From Nocardioides sp. Root240 (lineage in GTDB: Bacteria; Actinomycetota; Actinomycetes; Propionibacteriales; Nocardioidaceae), in the NCBI RefSeq assembly GCF_001428825.1, contig NZ_LMIT01000011.1, positions 78,859 to 142,858 of the forward strand: DNA of 64,000 nt, in the 5' to 3' direction. Below the pieces are notes generated by a model. The model saw only the letters and a list, made by a program, of their open reading frames with translations, did not search any database and had not been told where the DNA came from. A program made the position numbers and the translations under genes. Positions 33,496 through 42,966 of the stretch are shown piece by piece. Within the stretch, counting starts at the first letter, position 1, and every line of letters starts with the position of its first letter.

Positions 33496-35018
33496 TGTCC
33501 ACCATGACCGGCTCGATGGCCGTCACGCTCGGCCTGCTGACGGCGTTCTTCGCCCTCATCGTCTTCGTGCTCTACGCGACGAATCGCAGCGCCAAGTCGT
33601 TCTCCGACTACGCCGTGGGCGGCCGCTCCTTCAGCAGCTGGTACATCGCGATGTCCTACACCAACTCGTGGTGGCCCGGCGCGACCTACACCGCCTTCTT
33701 CGGGCTCAGCGCCAGTGCCGGCGTGCTCGGGTTCTACGCCCTCGCCTACTCGCTCCTCGGCGTGACCGCGATGTACCTGATGGCCGAGCGGGCTTGGTTG
33801 TGGGGCAAGCGATACGACCTGAAGACCCAGCCTGACATGCTCGGTCTGCGCTTCCAGTCCCCGGCGGTGCGTGTGATCGCCAGCGCGATCGGCGTCGTGT
33901 GCCTGTTCCCGTGGATCGTGCTCGGCATGCAGGCGATGGGCCTGATCTTCCGGTTCGCGAGCTTCGGGCAGTGGTCGGTGACCACCTGCCTGGTCGTCGG
34001 CGTCGCGGTGATCGCGGTCCGCCAGATCTGGACCGTCCAGATGGGCATGCGCGGCCTGGTCATCACCGACCTGGTGCAGGGCATCGTTGCCTACGGCCTG
34101 GCCGCTCTCGTCTGCCTCGGCATCCTTTTCGGGCCTGCCGACTCCGCCGGCTTCGGCGCCGTGACGGACCTTCCCGACGCACTGCTCCACGTCCCGGGCG
34201 ACGGCGGCGCCTACGGTCACTGGTACCTGTTCTCCCTCATCGTCACCGGCGTGATCGGTTCGCTGTGCTGGCCGACCAGCTACCAGCGGATCTACACCGC
34301 CAAGGGCGTGCGCAGCGTCAAGAAGGGCACGTTGCAGACGATGGTCGTGGCCGGTGGCTTCTACCTGATGCTGACCCTGGTCGCCCTCGCCGCCGCCTCG
34401 ATGACCGACATCGCCGCCGCGCCGCAGGACGGCTGGTTCACCCTCCTCTACGACCGCGGTGGGCAGTGGCTGCTCGGCATGGCGCTGGTGATCGTGCTGG
34501 CCGCGAGCATGGGCTGGATCGACGGTTGCGTCCAGGTCTGCGGCGCCCAGATCGCCAACGACATCGTGCACGTCATCTCCCCGCGTACCGACTTCCAGCT
34601 GAAGGTCGTCGCGAAGGGCTCGATGGTCGTCTACATGCTCGCCTCGGCGATCGTCGCCTACATCGCCTTCGACTATCCGCGACTGCAGCTGCTGGCGCAG
34701 ATGTCCTATCAGGGCATCGTCCAGCTCTCGGTGCCGATGTTCCTCGGCATGTTCTGGAAGCGCGGCACCAAGGTCGCGGCGCTCGCCTCGATGTGCACCG
34801 GCTTCCTCGTCGCGGCGGTCCTCACCTGGCAGCACCCGGACGACATGCCCGGCCTCGGCAGCCTCACCAGCGGTGTCGTCGCTCTCGGCGTCAACCTCGT
34901 CGTCTACGTCGTGCTCGCCTACCTGCTCCCCCAGTCGGACCAGGAGCGCCGCCGCATCGACGAGCTCTTCGAGGCCGGCAAGTCGCGGCCCGAGCCGGAC
35001 CTCACCCCCGCCCACTGA
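33495..35018 (+). CDS. Sodium:solute symporter family transporter
   Basis: A 507-residue protein with about 13 transmembrane segments and the SSS-family landmarks near the N-terminus (FSDYAVGGRSFSSWYIAMSY) and in the middle (GSLCWPTSYQRIYTAKG). The family couples uptake of small organic acids, amino acids, sugars or vitamins to Na+. Given the operon, the substrate may be a compound that the M20 hydrolase and SDR process before entering the microcompartment. The small DUF3311 protein is its likely partner. The substrate is not deducible from sequence alone. Confidence 0.88.
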   Translation: MSTMTGSMAVTLGLLTAFFALIVFVLYATNRSAKSFSDYAVGGRSFSSWYIAMSYTNSWWPGATYTAFFGLSASAGVLGFYALAYSLLGVTAMYLMAERAWLWGKRYDLKTQPDMLGLRFQSPAVRVIASAIGVVCLFPWIVLGMQAMGLIFRFASFGQWSVTTCLVVGVAVIAVRQIWTVQMGMRGLVITDLVQGIVAYGLAALVCLGILFGPADSAGFGAVTDLPDALLHVPGDGGAYGHWYLFSLIVTGVIGSLCWPTSYQRIYTAKGVRSVKKGTLQTMVVAGGFYLMLTLVALAAASMTDIAAAPQDGWFTLLYDRGGQWLLGMALVIVLAASMGWIDGCVQVCGAQIANDIVHVISPRTDFQLKVVAKGSMVVYMLASAIVAYIAFDYPRLQLLAQMSYQGIVQLSVPMFLGMFWKRGTKVAALASMCTGFLVAAVLTWQHPDDMPGLGSLTSGVVALGVNLVVYVVLAYLLPQSDQERRRIDELFEAGKSRPEPDLTPAH

Positions 35019-35048
35019 ACCCGTCCCGACCCCGAACGGAGCTGTGCC

Positions 35049-36374
35049 ATGACATCGCAGGAGATCCACGACCGCGTGCTGGCGGCGGTAGACGCCCTCA
35101 AGGACGACCTCGTCGCCACGCTCTCGGAGGTCATCTCGATCCCGAGCGTGAACCCGAAGTACCCCGGACAGGTGTACGACGAGGTGGTCGGCCTCGAGGG
35201 CCGCGTGTCCCGTCTGGTCGGCGAGATCTACGAGGACGCCGGCGCCGACGTCGAGTACTGGGCCGTGGAGAAGGGCCGCGACAACGCGGTCGGCACCCTC
35301 AGGGGCACCGGCGGCGGGCGGTCGCTGATCTTCAACGGCCACGTGGACGTCGTACCTCCCGGCAACCCGGACCGCTGGAGCTCCGGCGACCCGTTCTCCG
35401 GCAAGGTCGATGACGACCGGGTCTGGGGCCGCGGCGCCAGCGACATGAAGGCCGGCCTGGTGGCCCAGGCCTTCGCCCTCAAAGCCCTGCACCGGGCCGG
35501 CGTCTCGCTGAAGGGCGACCTGATCATCGAGGCAGTCGTCGGCGAGGAGGTGATGGACCACGAGTGCGGCGTCACCTCGACCGTCGAGCACGGCTACCGC
35601 GCCGATGCGGCGGTCGTCGCGGAGCCCAGCGGTCCGACCAACCTGGGCGTGATACCGGTGACGCCCGGCCTGCTCTGGTTCTCCGTGACCGTGCAGGGCA
35701 AGGCGACGCACTCCTCGATGCGCGGGCAGACGATCCGCGCGGGCGGCGGCGGCAGCGCCGTCGGCGTCAACGCGATCGACAAGGGGATGCTCGTCTTCCA
35801 GGCGATGCAGCGCCTCGAGGAGGAGTGGGCGTTCACGAAGACCCACCCGCTCTTCGCGCCGGGCCACTTCACCATCCACCCCGGCGTCGTCCAAGGTGGA
35901 CCGCACGGGGTGCTCGTGCCCTTCATCCTGTCGGAGTACATGACCATCGAGTACTGCATCTGGTACCCGCCGCAGGACGACCCCGAGACCGTCAAGGCGG
36001 AGGTCGAGGCGCAGATCCGCGCGATCGCGCAGACCGACGGTTGGCTGCGTGAGCACCCGCCCGTCGTGGACTGGAAGCTGAACTGGCCGGCCAACGACCC
36101 CGGCGAGGCGGCGCACGCGATCACCGCCGCCGTCTCGTCGGCCCACGAGCGCGTGTCCGGGATGACGGCCTACCAAGGGCCGCCGCCGGTCGCCGGTTTC
36201 TGTGCGGTCGAGGACTGCTCGTTCCTGACGGCGGCGGGCATCCCCGCGATCAGCTACGGCCCGGGCGACCTCCGGGTCGCGCACGCCGACGACGAGTACT
36301 GCCTGATCGAGGAAGTGCACCTCGCCGCTCGCACCTACGCCTCGCTCGCCCTCGACTGGTGCGGCACGGACTGA
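35049..36374 (+). CDS. M20-family metallohydrolase (ArgE/DapE/acetylornithine deacetylase-like)
   Basis: A 441-residue zinc-dependent amidohydrolase. Metal and catalytic residues are His98 and Asp100 in FNGHVDVVPP, the bridging Asp132 in GRGASDMKAG, the general base Glu166 and Glu167 in VGEEVMD, Glu in VVAEPSGP, and His in RVAHADDEYC. The dimerisation domain lies between. The family cleaves N-acyl amino acids, dipeptides or similar amides. In the front operon of the BMC locus it could release an amine substrate from an N-acylated precursor. That role is inferred from context; related proteins have been noted in some RMM-type loci. It follows the symporter gene by 30 bases. Confidence 0.85.
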   Translation: MTSQEIHDRVLAAVDALKDDLVATLSEVISIPSVNPKYPGQVYDEVVGLEGRVSRLVGEIYEDAGADVEYWAVEKGRDNAVGTLRGTGGGRSLIFNGHVDVVPPGNPDRWSSGDPFSGKVDDDRVWGRGASDMKAGLVAQAFALKALHRAGVSLKGDLIIEAVVGEEVMDHECGVTSTVEHGYRADAAVVAEPSGPTNLGVIPVTPGLLWFSVTVQGKATHSSMRGQTIRAGGGGSAVGVNAIDKGMLVFQAMQRLEEEWAFTKTHPLFAPGHFTIHPGVVQGGPHGVLVPFILSEYMTIEYCIWYPPQDDPETVKAEVEAQIRAIAQTDGWLREHPPVVDWKLNWPANDPGEAAHAITAAVSSAHERVSGMTAYQGPPPVAGFCAVEDCSFLTAAGIPAISYGPGDLRVAHADDEYCLIEEVHLAARTYASLALDWCGTD

Positions 36375-36408
36375 CCCTCCCTCCCCTGACCACACGAAAG
36401 GACCGATC

Positions 36409-37188
36409 ATGATCGACCTCACCGGCAAGAAGGCCATCGTCACCGGAGGCTCCTCCGGCATCGGCCGGGCCATCGCCACCACCCTCGCGAAAGTCGGCGC
36501 GCACGTCGTCGTCGCGGACCTGACCGAGGAGGCCCGCGAGGGCGGTGAACCCACCGCCGCCGTCATCGTCGCGGCCGGCGGATCAGCCGAGTTCGTGAAG
36601 CTCGACGTCACCGCCAGCGCGCACGTGGCGTCGGTCTTCGCCGAGCTCGACGAGCGCCTCGGCGGCCTCGACATCCTCGTGAACAACGCGGGCGTCCTGC
36701 GAGAGGGCAGCGTGCACGAGACGGACGACGAGACCTGGCGGACCCAGTTCCTCGTCAACGTCGACGGCACCTTCCACTGCACCCGCGAGATGGTGCGCGG
36801 CCTGCTCGCCCGCAAGAGCCCCGGCAAGATCGTCAACATCAGCTCGATCAGCGGCTTCCGCGGCAACCCCGGCTTCGCGGCGTACTGCGCGACCAAGGGC
36901 GCGATCGTGAACTTCACGCGCCAGGTCGCACTCGACTACGCCGGCCAGGGGATCAACGTCAACGCCGTCGCCCCAGGCTTCGTCACCACGCACATGACCG
37001 CGCTCTACGACCAGGAGACGTACGACGCGCTCGCCGCCCAGACACCGCGGGGGCGGTGGGCGATCCCGCAGGACGTCGCCAACGCCGTCCTGTTCCTTGC
37101 CAGCTCGCTCGCGGACCACGTGGTCGGCGACAACCTGCTGGTCGACGGCGGCTGGACGATCGGTACGCCGGTCGAGCTCGGCACCTGA
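36409..37188 (+). CDS. Short-chain dehydrogenase/reductase (front operon)
   Basis: A 259-residue classical SDR. It has the cofactor motif TGGSSGIG near residue 12, an aspartate after strand 2 (VVADLTEE) suggesting NAD(H), NNAG, the catalytic Ser in ISSISG and Tyr-x3-Lys in YCATKG. It is the fourth gene of the front operon (DUF3311, symporter, M20 hydrolase, SDR). It differs clearly from the SDR at 46453-47223 and lacks that protein's C-terminal pattern, so the two probably act on different substrates, or one is the 1-amino-2-propanol dehydrogenase and the other prepares its substrate. Confidence 0.88.
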   Translation: MIDLTGKKAIVTGGSSGIGRAIATTLAKVGAHVVVADLTEEAREGGEPTAAVIVAAGGSAEFVKLDVTASAHVASVFAELDERLGGLDILVNNAGVLREGSVHETDDETWRTQFLVNVDGTFHCTREMVRGLLARKSPGKIVNISSISGFRGNPGFAAYCATKGAIVNFTRQVALDYAGQGINVNAVAPGFVTTHMTALYDQETYDALAAQTPRGRWAIPQDVANAVLFLASSLADHVVGDNLLVDGGWTIGTPVELGT

Positions 37189-37213
37189 TCCCGCGAGCCG
37201 GACGGCAGGAGCC

Positions 37214-38224
37214 TCAGGTGCGGACGAGCAGGGGGGTGGCAGGCGGCCCCGGCAGCGGGACGATCTCCTCCGCCACCGCCTTGCTCGCCGCCGCGACCCG
37301 CGTTGCGCACCCGAGCTTGGCGAGGATGTGCTCGACATGGGTGGCGACCGTGCGCGGACTGAGCGACAGTGCCAGCCCGATGTCGGGATTGCCGAGGCCG
37401 ACCGCCACGAGGGTGAGCACCTGCACCTCCCGCGGCGAGAGCCGGTACGGCGCCGCCGCCTCCCGCAGCGTCACGAGGACGCCCGCGGCGAGCCGGGTAC
37501 GGCGTACCTCGTGGCAACGGCCCGTCGGCGAGACCCACGCAAACCGGTGGACCGTCCCGTCGGCGTTGGCGAGCAGCTCGGCCGTGAGCGGCGAGTCGTC
37601 GGCCAGCCACTTGTCCCGGCGCAGGCCGGGCAGCGTGACCAGCCGGCGGTCGGTGGTCAGCAGCGCCGCTTCTCCGGCCTCCTCGAGGAGGTCGGTCCAG
37701 GTCTGCCCCTCCGGTGGGCGCATCGCGTCCATGACCGGAGCGATCACCCGCTGCAGCGCGATGAGTGTCTCGACGGCCGAGTCGCTGATCGGCAGCGGAG
37801 AATCGGAGCTCAGGTGAAGCGCCCCCGTGTAGCGCCCGTCGCGTGTGAACAAGCAGGTCGTCGAACCCTCCGCGAAGCCCCCGGGGATGAAGACCTCGTG
37901 CGCGCTGAACATGTTGCGGTAGTTGGGGATGTCGCACCACCGCAGCGGCCGCGGGTTGCGGAAGCGCATGGTGAGGAAGGCCGGGTCCTCGTTGACGAAG
38001 CCGTCGTTGAGGTAGGTCAGCACCGGGTCGCTGTAACCGATCTCGGCGACCGTGAAGTGGCGCCCCTCGACCGGGTCGAAGGTCGACAGCGCGGCGGCCT
38101 CGAGCGGGATGGCCTCCCCGATCCGCTCCAGGACGGCGGCCGCCCGGGCCGCGGCGGGCGTGGGCTCGACACAGATGGCGGCCACGTCGGCCACCAGGTC
38201 GAGCGGCGACGGACGACTGGTCAT
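37214..38224 (-). CDS. LuxR-type regulator with GAF-like sensor domain
   Basis: A 336-residue regulator. The N-terminal 170 residues resemble a GAF-like sensor (LEAAALSTFDPVEGRHF, then GFAEGSTTCLFTRDGRY) and the C-terminus has a LuxR helix-turn-helix (YRLSPREVQVLTLVAVGLGN, then SLSPRTVATHVEHILAKLG). It is transcribed against the front operon and lies between it and the permease gene on the same strand as the permease. It may sense a pathway metabolite or a more general signal; it is not part of the minimal RMM set known to me. Confidence 0.8.
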   Translation of the reverse strand: MTSRPSPLDLVADVAAICVEPTPAAARAAAVLERIGEAIPLEAAALSTFDPVEGRHFTVAEIGYSDPVLTYLNDGFVNEDPAFLTMRFRNPRPLRWCDIPNYRNMFSAHEVFIPGGFAEGSTTCLFTRDGRYTGALHLSSDSPLPISDSAVETLIALQRVIAPVMDAMRPPEGQTWTDLLEEAGEAALLTTDRRLVTLPGLRRDKWLADDSPLTAELLANADGTVHRFAWVSPTGRCHEVRRTRLAAGVLVTLREAAAPYRLSPREVQVLTLVAVGLGNPDIGLALSLSPRTVATHVEHILAKLGCATRVAAASKAVAEEIVPLPGPPATPLLVRT

Positions 38225-38296
38225 CGGGACCCCCAGTTGGCGATCCCTGAAGCGTACGCCCTCCGCCGCTCCCCCGGTCGGGCCACGGCGGACGCC

Positions 38297-39865
38297 TCAG
38301 TCCGCACGTTCCTGGGTGTCCTCAAGAACCACGCGCCCGATCGTGTCGTAGCGCTCAGGGGCGAACCTCTTGGCCCAGAAGGCGAAGCCGAGCCCGGACA
38401 GTCCGACGACGGCGACGATCCAAGGCGACAGCTTGAACACGACGTCGCTGGCCGCGGCCCCGGCCGCGAAGCCGGCGTTCTCGATCAGCAGCCAGATCAC
38501 GTAGACCATGCCGATGCCGCCGATGAGCGGCGCGACGCAGGTGCGGAACCAGTTGGCGGTCTCCGGGTGCTTTCCCTGCACGTGGAAGTAGAAGATGCAG
38601 GCGAAGGCCGCCAGTGCCTGGACGATCAGGATCGCCGTGGTGCCGAGGATGGCCATCAGGGCGTAGAGCTGGGCGTACGGGTCGCGATCGGTGACATAGA
38701 AGGCCAGCACGATCAGGGTCGCGACGGTGGTCTGCGCGAATCCGGCGATGTACGGCGAGCCGTGGACCGGGTGCGCCGCGCCGAGCGTCCTCCCGAAGCC
38801 GGGGACGAGGTCCTCACGGCCGATCGCGTAGATGTAGCGCGATGCGCAGTTGTGGAACGCCATGCCGCAGGCGTACGAGCCGCTCATCAGCAGGAACTCG
38901 AAGAGCACGACCGCCCAGTGTCCGAGGTGCTGCTCGACAGGACCGAAGAAGATCTGCGCGGCGGTGGAGCTGTCCTGGGCGAGCGCCACCGAGTTCTCGG
39001 GGCCGGTGCCGACGATCGCAGACCACGACACGATCACGTAGAAGCCGCCGATGCCGAGGACGGACAGCATGGTGGCGAGCGGGATGATCTTCTTCGGGTT
39101 GCGCGACTCCTCGCCGTACATGGCAGTGGACTCGAAGCCGACCCACGACCAGAAGGCGAAGAAGAGGCCGATGCCGGCCGTGCCCGCGACGGCCAACGTG
39201 GCGCCGGTGTCGGGGTGGGTGACGGAGCCGCTGAGGCCCTGGAAGGCGTTGAGCGGGTTGAGCGAGCCGAGCGACCAGCCCTGCGGCCCACCGCCGGAGA
39301 CGAGGATCGACACGGTCATCGCGCCGAGCATGACCACCTCGGTGACGAGGAAGCCGCCGAGCACAACGGCAGTCAGGTTGATGTCGAAGTAGGTCAGCAG
39401 TGCGTTGACCCCGAGCATCAGCAGCGCGTACCAGATCCACGAGATGTCCAGGCCGGTGTGCGCGGAGAAGAAGCTCGCGGCAAAGAAGGAGAAGATCCCG
39501 ACGAGCGCGGCCTCGAAGACGACGTAGGCCAGCGTGGTCAAGGCGCCGGCGCCCATGCCGACCACCCGGCCCAGGCCGTGCGAGATGAAGCCGTAGAAGG
39601 CGCCGGTCGAGGTGATGTGCTTGGCCATGGCCGAGTAGCCGAGCGCGAACAGCCCCAGCACGATGGTGGCCAAGAAGTAGCCGGCCGGGGCGTTGGCGCC
39701 GCTGCCGAAGCCGATCGCAATCGGAACGTTGCCGACCATCGCGGTGATCGGTGCGGCGGTGGCGACCGCCATGAACATGACCCCCAGCAGGCCGACCGCG
39801 TTCGGCTTCAGCCGCTGGACGCCCTTCTCGGACTCGGACGCTGCACGCGTCTCCTCTGCAGACAT
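38297..39865 (-). CDS. APC-family amine/amino acid permease
   Basis: A 522-residue transporter with about 12 to 14 transmembrane helices and the APC family start (GLLGVMFMAVATAAPITAMV). It belongs to the amino acid-polyamine-organocation type. In known RMM-type BMC loci a similar permease is present and is thought to import the amine substrate. It is divergent from the main BMC operon, and four GGTC-N-GACC-type sites lie in the shared promoter region. The ATG at 39865 follows a GAGAGGG site; an in-frame start at 39895 is less likely. Alternative substrates include ethanolamine or amino acids. Confidence 0.88.
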   Translation of the reverse strand: MSAEETRAASESEKGVQRLKPNAVGLLGVMFMAVATAAPITAMVGNVPIAIGFGSGANAPAGYFLATIVLGLFALGYSAMAKHITSTGAFYGFISHGLGRVVGMGAGALTTLAYVVFEAALVGIFSFFAASFFSAHTGLDISWIWYALLMLGVNALLTYFDINLTAVVLGGFLVTEVVMLGAMTVSILVSGGGPQGWSLGSLNPLNAFQGLSGSVTHPDTGATLAVAGTAGIGLFFAFWSWVGFESTAMYGEESRNPKKIIPLATMLSVLGIGGFYVIVSWSAIVGTGPENSVALAQDSSTAAQIFFGPVEQHLGHWAVVLFEFLLMSGSYACGMAFHNCASRYIYAIGREDLVPGFGRTLGAAHPVHGSPYIAGFAQTTVATLIVLAFYVTDRDPYAQLYALMAILGTTAILIVQALAAFACIFYFHVQGKHPETANWFRTCVAPLIGGIGMVYVIWLLIENAGFAAGAAASDVVFKLSPWIVAVVGLSGLGFAFWAKRFAPERYDTIGRVVLEDTQERAD

Positions 39866-39943
39866 GCGGACCCTCTCTCCCGTGCCCGAGGGCACTTCAG
39901 GTTGTGCGCTGGCTCACACCAGGCCCCGCATGCTGGCACTACC

Positions 39944-40016
39944 GAACAGACCAAATCAAGGTTTTAGGTCAGACAATTTTTGTCGGTATCAGACCATTGA
40001 CTTTTTCGGTCCGACC
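39944..40016. promoter_or_regulatory. Cluster of GntR-type operator sites in the divergent BMC promoter
   Basis: Four sites resembling GGTC-N-GACC: CAGACC (39947-39952, half site), GGTCAGAC (39967-39974), TCAGACC (39989-39995) and GGTCCGACC (40008-40016, full palindrome). A TTGACT element (39997-40002) fits a -35 box for the plus-strand operon, and the full site lies just downstream of it, where a repressor would block initiation. The region is strikingly A/T-rich (TTTTAGGTCAG, AATTTTTG). Confidence 0.7.
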
Positions 40017-40081
40017 AAACAGGCTTCACGGCACAGGCTTCCGGTGACCCGAGAGACGGCCACCGACACCAAGGGATGGCG

Positions 40082-41368
40082 ATGCACGACTACGACGCGT
40101 TCAACTTCGACTCGAAGGCAGAGATGCTCGAGAAGTCGGCGCACTACTGGAACCCCGACAAGACGAAGTTCTGGTCGGACAGCGGGATCGACCTGGTGAT
40201 CGACCGCCGCGAGGGCTACCTGCTCTGGGACATGGACGGCCGCCGGCTGATCGACGTGCACCTCAACGGCGGCACCTACAACCTCGGGCACCGCAACCCC
40301 GAGGTCGTCGCCGCGGTCAAGAAGGCGATGGACCGCTTCGACGTCGGCAACCACCATTTCCCCTCGCTGGGCCGCACGGCCCTCGCGGAGGCGCTCGTCG
40401 AGTCGGCGCCGGCCGGCCTGACCAAGGTGGCCTACGCGTCGGGCGGCGGAGAGGCGATCGACATCGCGCTCAAGAGCGCCCGGCACGCCATGCAGAAGCG
40501 CAAGATCGTCTCGATCGTCAAGGCGTACCACGGCCACACCGGCCTCGCCGTCGCCACTGGTGACGACCGCTTCTCCAAGCTGTTCCTGTCCGACCGGCCC
40601 GAGGAGTTCCCCCAGGTCCCGTTCAACGACCTCCCCGCGATGGAGCAGGCGCTCAAGGGACGCGACGTCGCTGCGGTCATCATGGAGACGATCCCCGCGA
40701 CCTATGGCTTCCCACTGCCCAACCCCGGGTACCTCGAGGCGGTCAAGGCGCTCTGCGAGAAGTACGACGCCCTCTACATCGCCGACGAGGTGCAGACCGG
40801 ACTGATGCGCACGGGTGAGCTCTGGGGGATCACCAAGCACGGCATCGAACCGGACATCCTGGTGAGCGGCAAGGGCCTCTCCGGCGGCATCTACCCGATC
40901 GCCGCCGTCCTGCTCAGCGAGCGGGCGGGCGCCTGGCTGCGCGAGGACGGATTCGGCCACATCTCCACCTTCGGCGGCGCCGAGCTCGGCTGTGTCGCGG
41001 CCCTGAAGACACTCGAGATCAGCCGCCGGCCCGAGGTCCGCTCGATGGTGCACTACATCGCCGACCTGGTCGGCTCTGGGCTGCGGCAGGTCCAGGCCCA
41101 GCACCCCGACTGGTTCGTCGGGATCCGGCAGAACGGCGTCGTCCTGGGCCTCGAGTTCGCACACCCCGAGGGCGCGAAGTACGTGATGCGCGAGCTCTAC
41201 AAGCTCGGCGTCTGGGCGATCTTCTCCACGCTCGACCCCCGCGTCCTGCAGTACAAGCCGGGGATCTTGATGACCCCGGATCTCGTCGAGGAGCTTCTCG
41301 ACCGCACCGCGCTGGCGATCAGCCGCGCGGCCGCCGACCCCGCAGTCTCCCGTCGGAAGGCAAGCTGA
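40082..41368 (+). CDS. Class III PLP-dependent enzyme, probable 1-amino-2-propanol-phosphate phospho-lyase
   Basis: A 428-residue fold-type I PLP enzyme of aminotransferase class III. The PLP lysine is Lys264 in VSGKGLSGG, and the cofactor aspartate is Asp235 in YIADEVQTG. The family includes both aminotransferases and the ethanolamine-phosphate phospho-lyase group. In the AAU pathway the phosphorylated amino alcohol must lose ammonia and phosphate to give propionaldehyde, and this gene product is the only candidate. The ATG at 40082 has AAGGG six bases upstream; the ATG at 40076 directly abuts that site and is rejected. First gene of the main BMC operon, coupled by TGATG to the aldehyde dehydrogenase. 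Confidence 0.85.
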   Translation: MHDYDAFNFDSKAEMLEKSAHYWNPDKTKFWSDSGIDLVIDRREGYLLWDMDGRRLIDVHLNGGTYNLGHRNPEVVAAVKKAMDRFDVGNHHFPSLGRTALAEALVESAPAGLTKVAYASGGGEAIDIALKSARHAMQKRKIVSIVKAYHGHTGLAVATGDDRFSKLFLSDRPEEFPQVPFNDLPAMEQALKGRDVAAVIMETIPATYGFPLPNPGYLEAVKALCEKYDALYIADEVQTGLMRTGELWGITKHGIEPDILVSGKGLSGGIYPIAAVLLSERAGAWLREDGFGHISTFGGAELGCVAALKTLEISRRPEVRSMVHYIADLVGSGLRQVQAQHPDWFVGIRQNGVVLGLEFAHPEGAKYVMRELYKLGVWAIFSTLDPRVLQYKPGILMTPDLVEELLDRTALAISRAAADPAVSRRKAS

Positions 41369-42963
41369 TGGCCGACCAGCCGAACGGACCCGTGACCGTC
41401 CCCGCCCAGGCCGGGCACATGCTCGAACGAGCCCGGTGGGCGGCACGCGCCTTCGCGTCGTACTCGCACGGCGACGTCGAGCGCATCGTGCGCGCCGTCG
41501 CCGATGTGGCCCACGCCCACGCCGAGAAGTACGCCGAGTGGGCGGTGCGCGAGACCGGCTTCGGTGTCGTCGAGCACAAGGTCCGCAAGAACCGGGCGTG
41601 CTCGCGAGGGCTGCTCGACACCTACGCCGGCCAGGACTTCGTGACACCGCGGGTGCGGATCGACGACAAGATCGTCGAGGTGCCCCGGGCGGCGGGGGTG
41701 GTGCTCGCGCTGACGCCATCGACCAACCCGGTGGCGACCGTGTTCTTCAAGGTGATCCTCGCCCTGATGACCCGCAACGCCGTGGTCGTCAGCCCCCATC
41801 CGATGGCCAGGGAGTGCTGCCACGACGCGGCGCAGCTGCTCGCCCGTGCTGCGGTCGAGGCCGGCGCACCCGACGGCATCGTCCAGAGTGTCGCCGAGCC
41901 CACGATCCCGCTGGTCGAGGCCTTGATGGGTGACGCCCGCACCAACGTCATCCTGGCGACCGGTGGGACCGGCGTGGTCCGCGCGGCCTACGGCTCCGGC
42001 AACCCCGCGATCGGCGTCGGCCCCGGCAATGTCCCCGTCCTCGTCGACAGCACAGCTGACATCCGGACGACCGCGCAGCGCCTGGTCGAGAGCAAGGCCT
42101 TCGACAACTCGGTCCTGTGCACCAACGAGTCGGTGCTGATCGTCGAGGAGGCGGTCGCCGACAAGCTCGTGCGCGAGATGGAGCGCGTCGGCGCGGCCGT
42201 CCTGGGCGCCGACGACGCACAGCGACTGCGGGACTTCATGTTCCCCGTCGGCCGGCTCAACGTGGACGTCGTCGGAAGGGACGCCTCGTGGATCGCCCAG
42301 CAGGCGGGCATCCGGGTCGGCCCGCGGACCAAGGTGCTCGTCGCGCCCTTCGACGTGGCGGTTCCCGAGGAGCCGCTCACCCACGAGAAGCTGTCGCCGG
42401 TCCTCGGCATGATCCGGGTCCCCGACGCGGCGACCGGGATCGCCACCGCACGCGCCATCGTGCGCATCGCCGGAGCCGGACACAGCGCCGCGATCCACTC
42501 GAGCGACCCCGCGACCGTCATGCGCTACGCCGCGGACGTGCCGGTGCTGCGCGTCTCGGTCAACGTCGGCAACAGCACCGGCAGCTCCGGCCTCGACACG
42601 AACCTCGCACCGACCATGACCATCGGCACCGGCTTCGTCGGCCGCAGTGCGCTCGGCGAGAACCTCCAGCCCAAGCACCTGGTCAACTGGACCCGGATCG
42701 CCTACAACAGCGACCCCGCCGAGGCGATGCCGGCGTACGCCGGGTTGAGCCCGTGGCACGACCACCGCGACCCCGTGCCGAGCTACCCGCTGGCCTCGAA
42801 CGACGACCGCGCGCCCCGACAGGCGCCGTCGAACGTCGACGCGCTGATCGACCGGATCGGCGCGCGCACCGCGTCCAACGGCTCGAGCGCCGACGACGCG
42901 GCCTTCCGCGAACAGGTACGGCGCCTCGTCGTCGAAGAACTCTCCCACCTCATCAAGGGCTGA
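41368..42963 (+). CDS. CoA-acylating aldehyde dehydrogenase with C-terminal encapsulation peptide
   Basis: A 531-residue enzyme that turns an aldehyde into acyl-CoA with NAD and CoA. The catalytic Cys251 in AFDNSVLCTNESVLIV resembles the CoA-acylating (AdhE/PduP/EutE) type rather than the hydrolytic type. Residues 460-508 form a linker; the final 21 residues (AAFREQVRRLVVEELSHLIK region) are an amphipathic helix typical of a BMC encapsulation peptide, so the enzyme is probably inside the shell. Expected product: propionyl-CoA from propionaldehyde. No phosphotransacylase gene is found in the locus. Confidence 0.92.
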   Translation: MADQPNGPVTVPAQAGHMLERARWAARAFASYSHGDVERIVRAVADVAHAHAEKYAEWAVRETGFGVVEHKVRKNRACSRGLLDTYAGQDFVTPRVRIDDKIVEVPRAAGVVLALTPSTNPVATVFFKVILALMTRNAVVVSPHPMARECCHDAAQLLARAAVEAGAPDGIVQSVAEPTIPLVEALMGDARTNVILATGGTGVVRAAYGSGNPAIGVGPGNVPVLVDSTADIRTTAQRLVESKAFDNSVLCTNESVLIVEEAVADKLVREMERVGAAVLGADDAQRLRDFMFPVGRLNVDVVGRDASWIAQQAGIRVGPRTKVLVAPFDVAVPEEPLTHEKLSPVLGMIRVPDAATGIATARAIVRIAGAGHSAAIHSSDPATVMRYAADVPVLRVSVNVGNSTGSSGLDTNLAPTMTIGTGFVGRSALGENLQPKHLVNWTRIAYNSDPAEAMPAYAGLSPWHDHRDPVPSYPLASNDDRAPRQAPSNVDALIDRIGARTASNGSSADDAAFREQVRRLVVEELSHLIKG

Positions 42964-42966
42964 CCC

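Noticed and set aside
33387-36917. 1176-codon open frame on the minus strand opposite the BMC front operon
   Set aside because: It is the mirror of the symporter, M20 and SDR genes and has no recognisable domain; high GC content makes such frames common.
40076-40081. ATG at 40076 as the start of the PLP enzyme
   Set aside because: The AAGGG site directly abuts this ATG, leaving no spacing, while it is six bases from the ATG at 40082.
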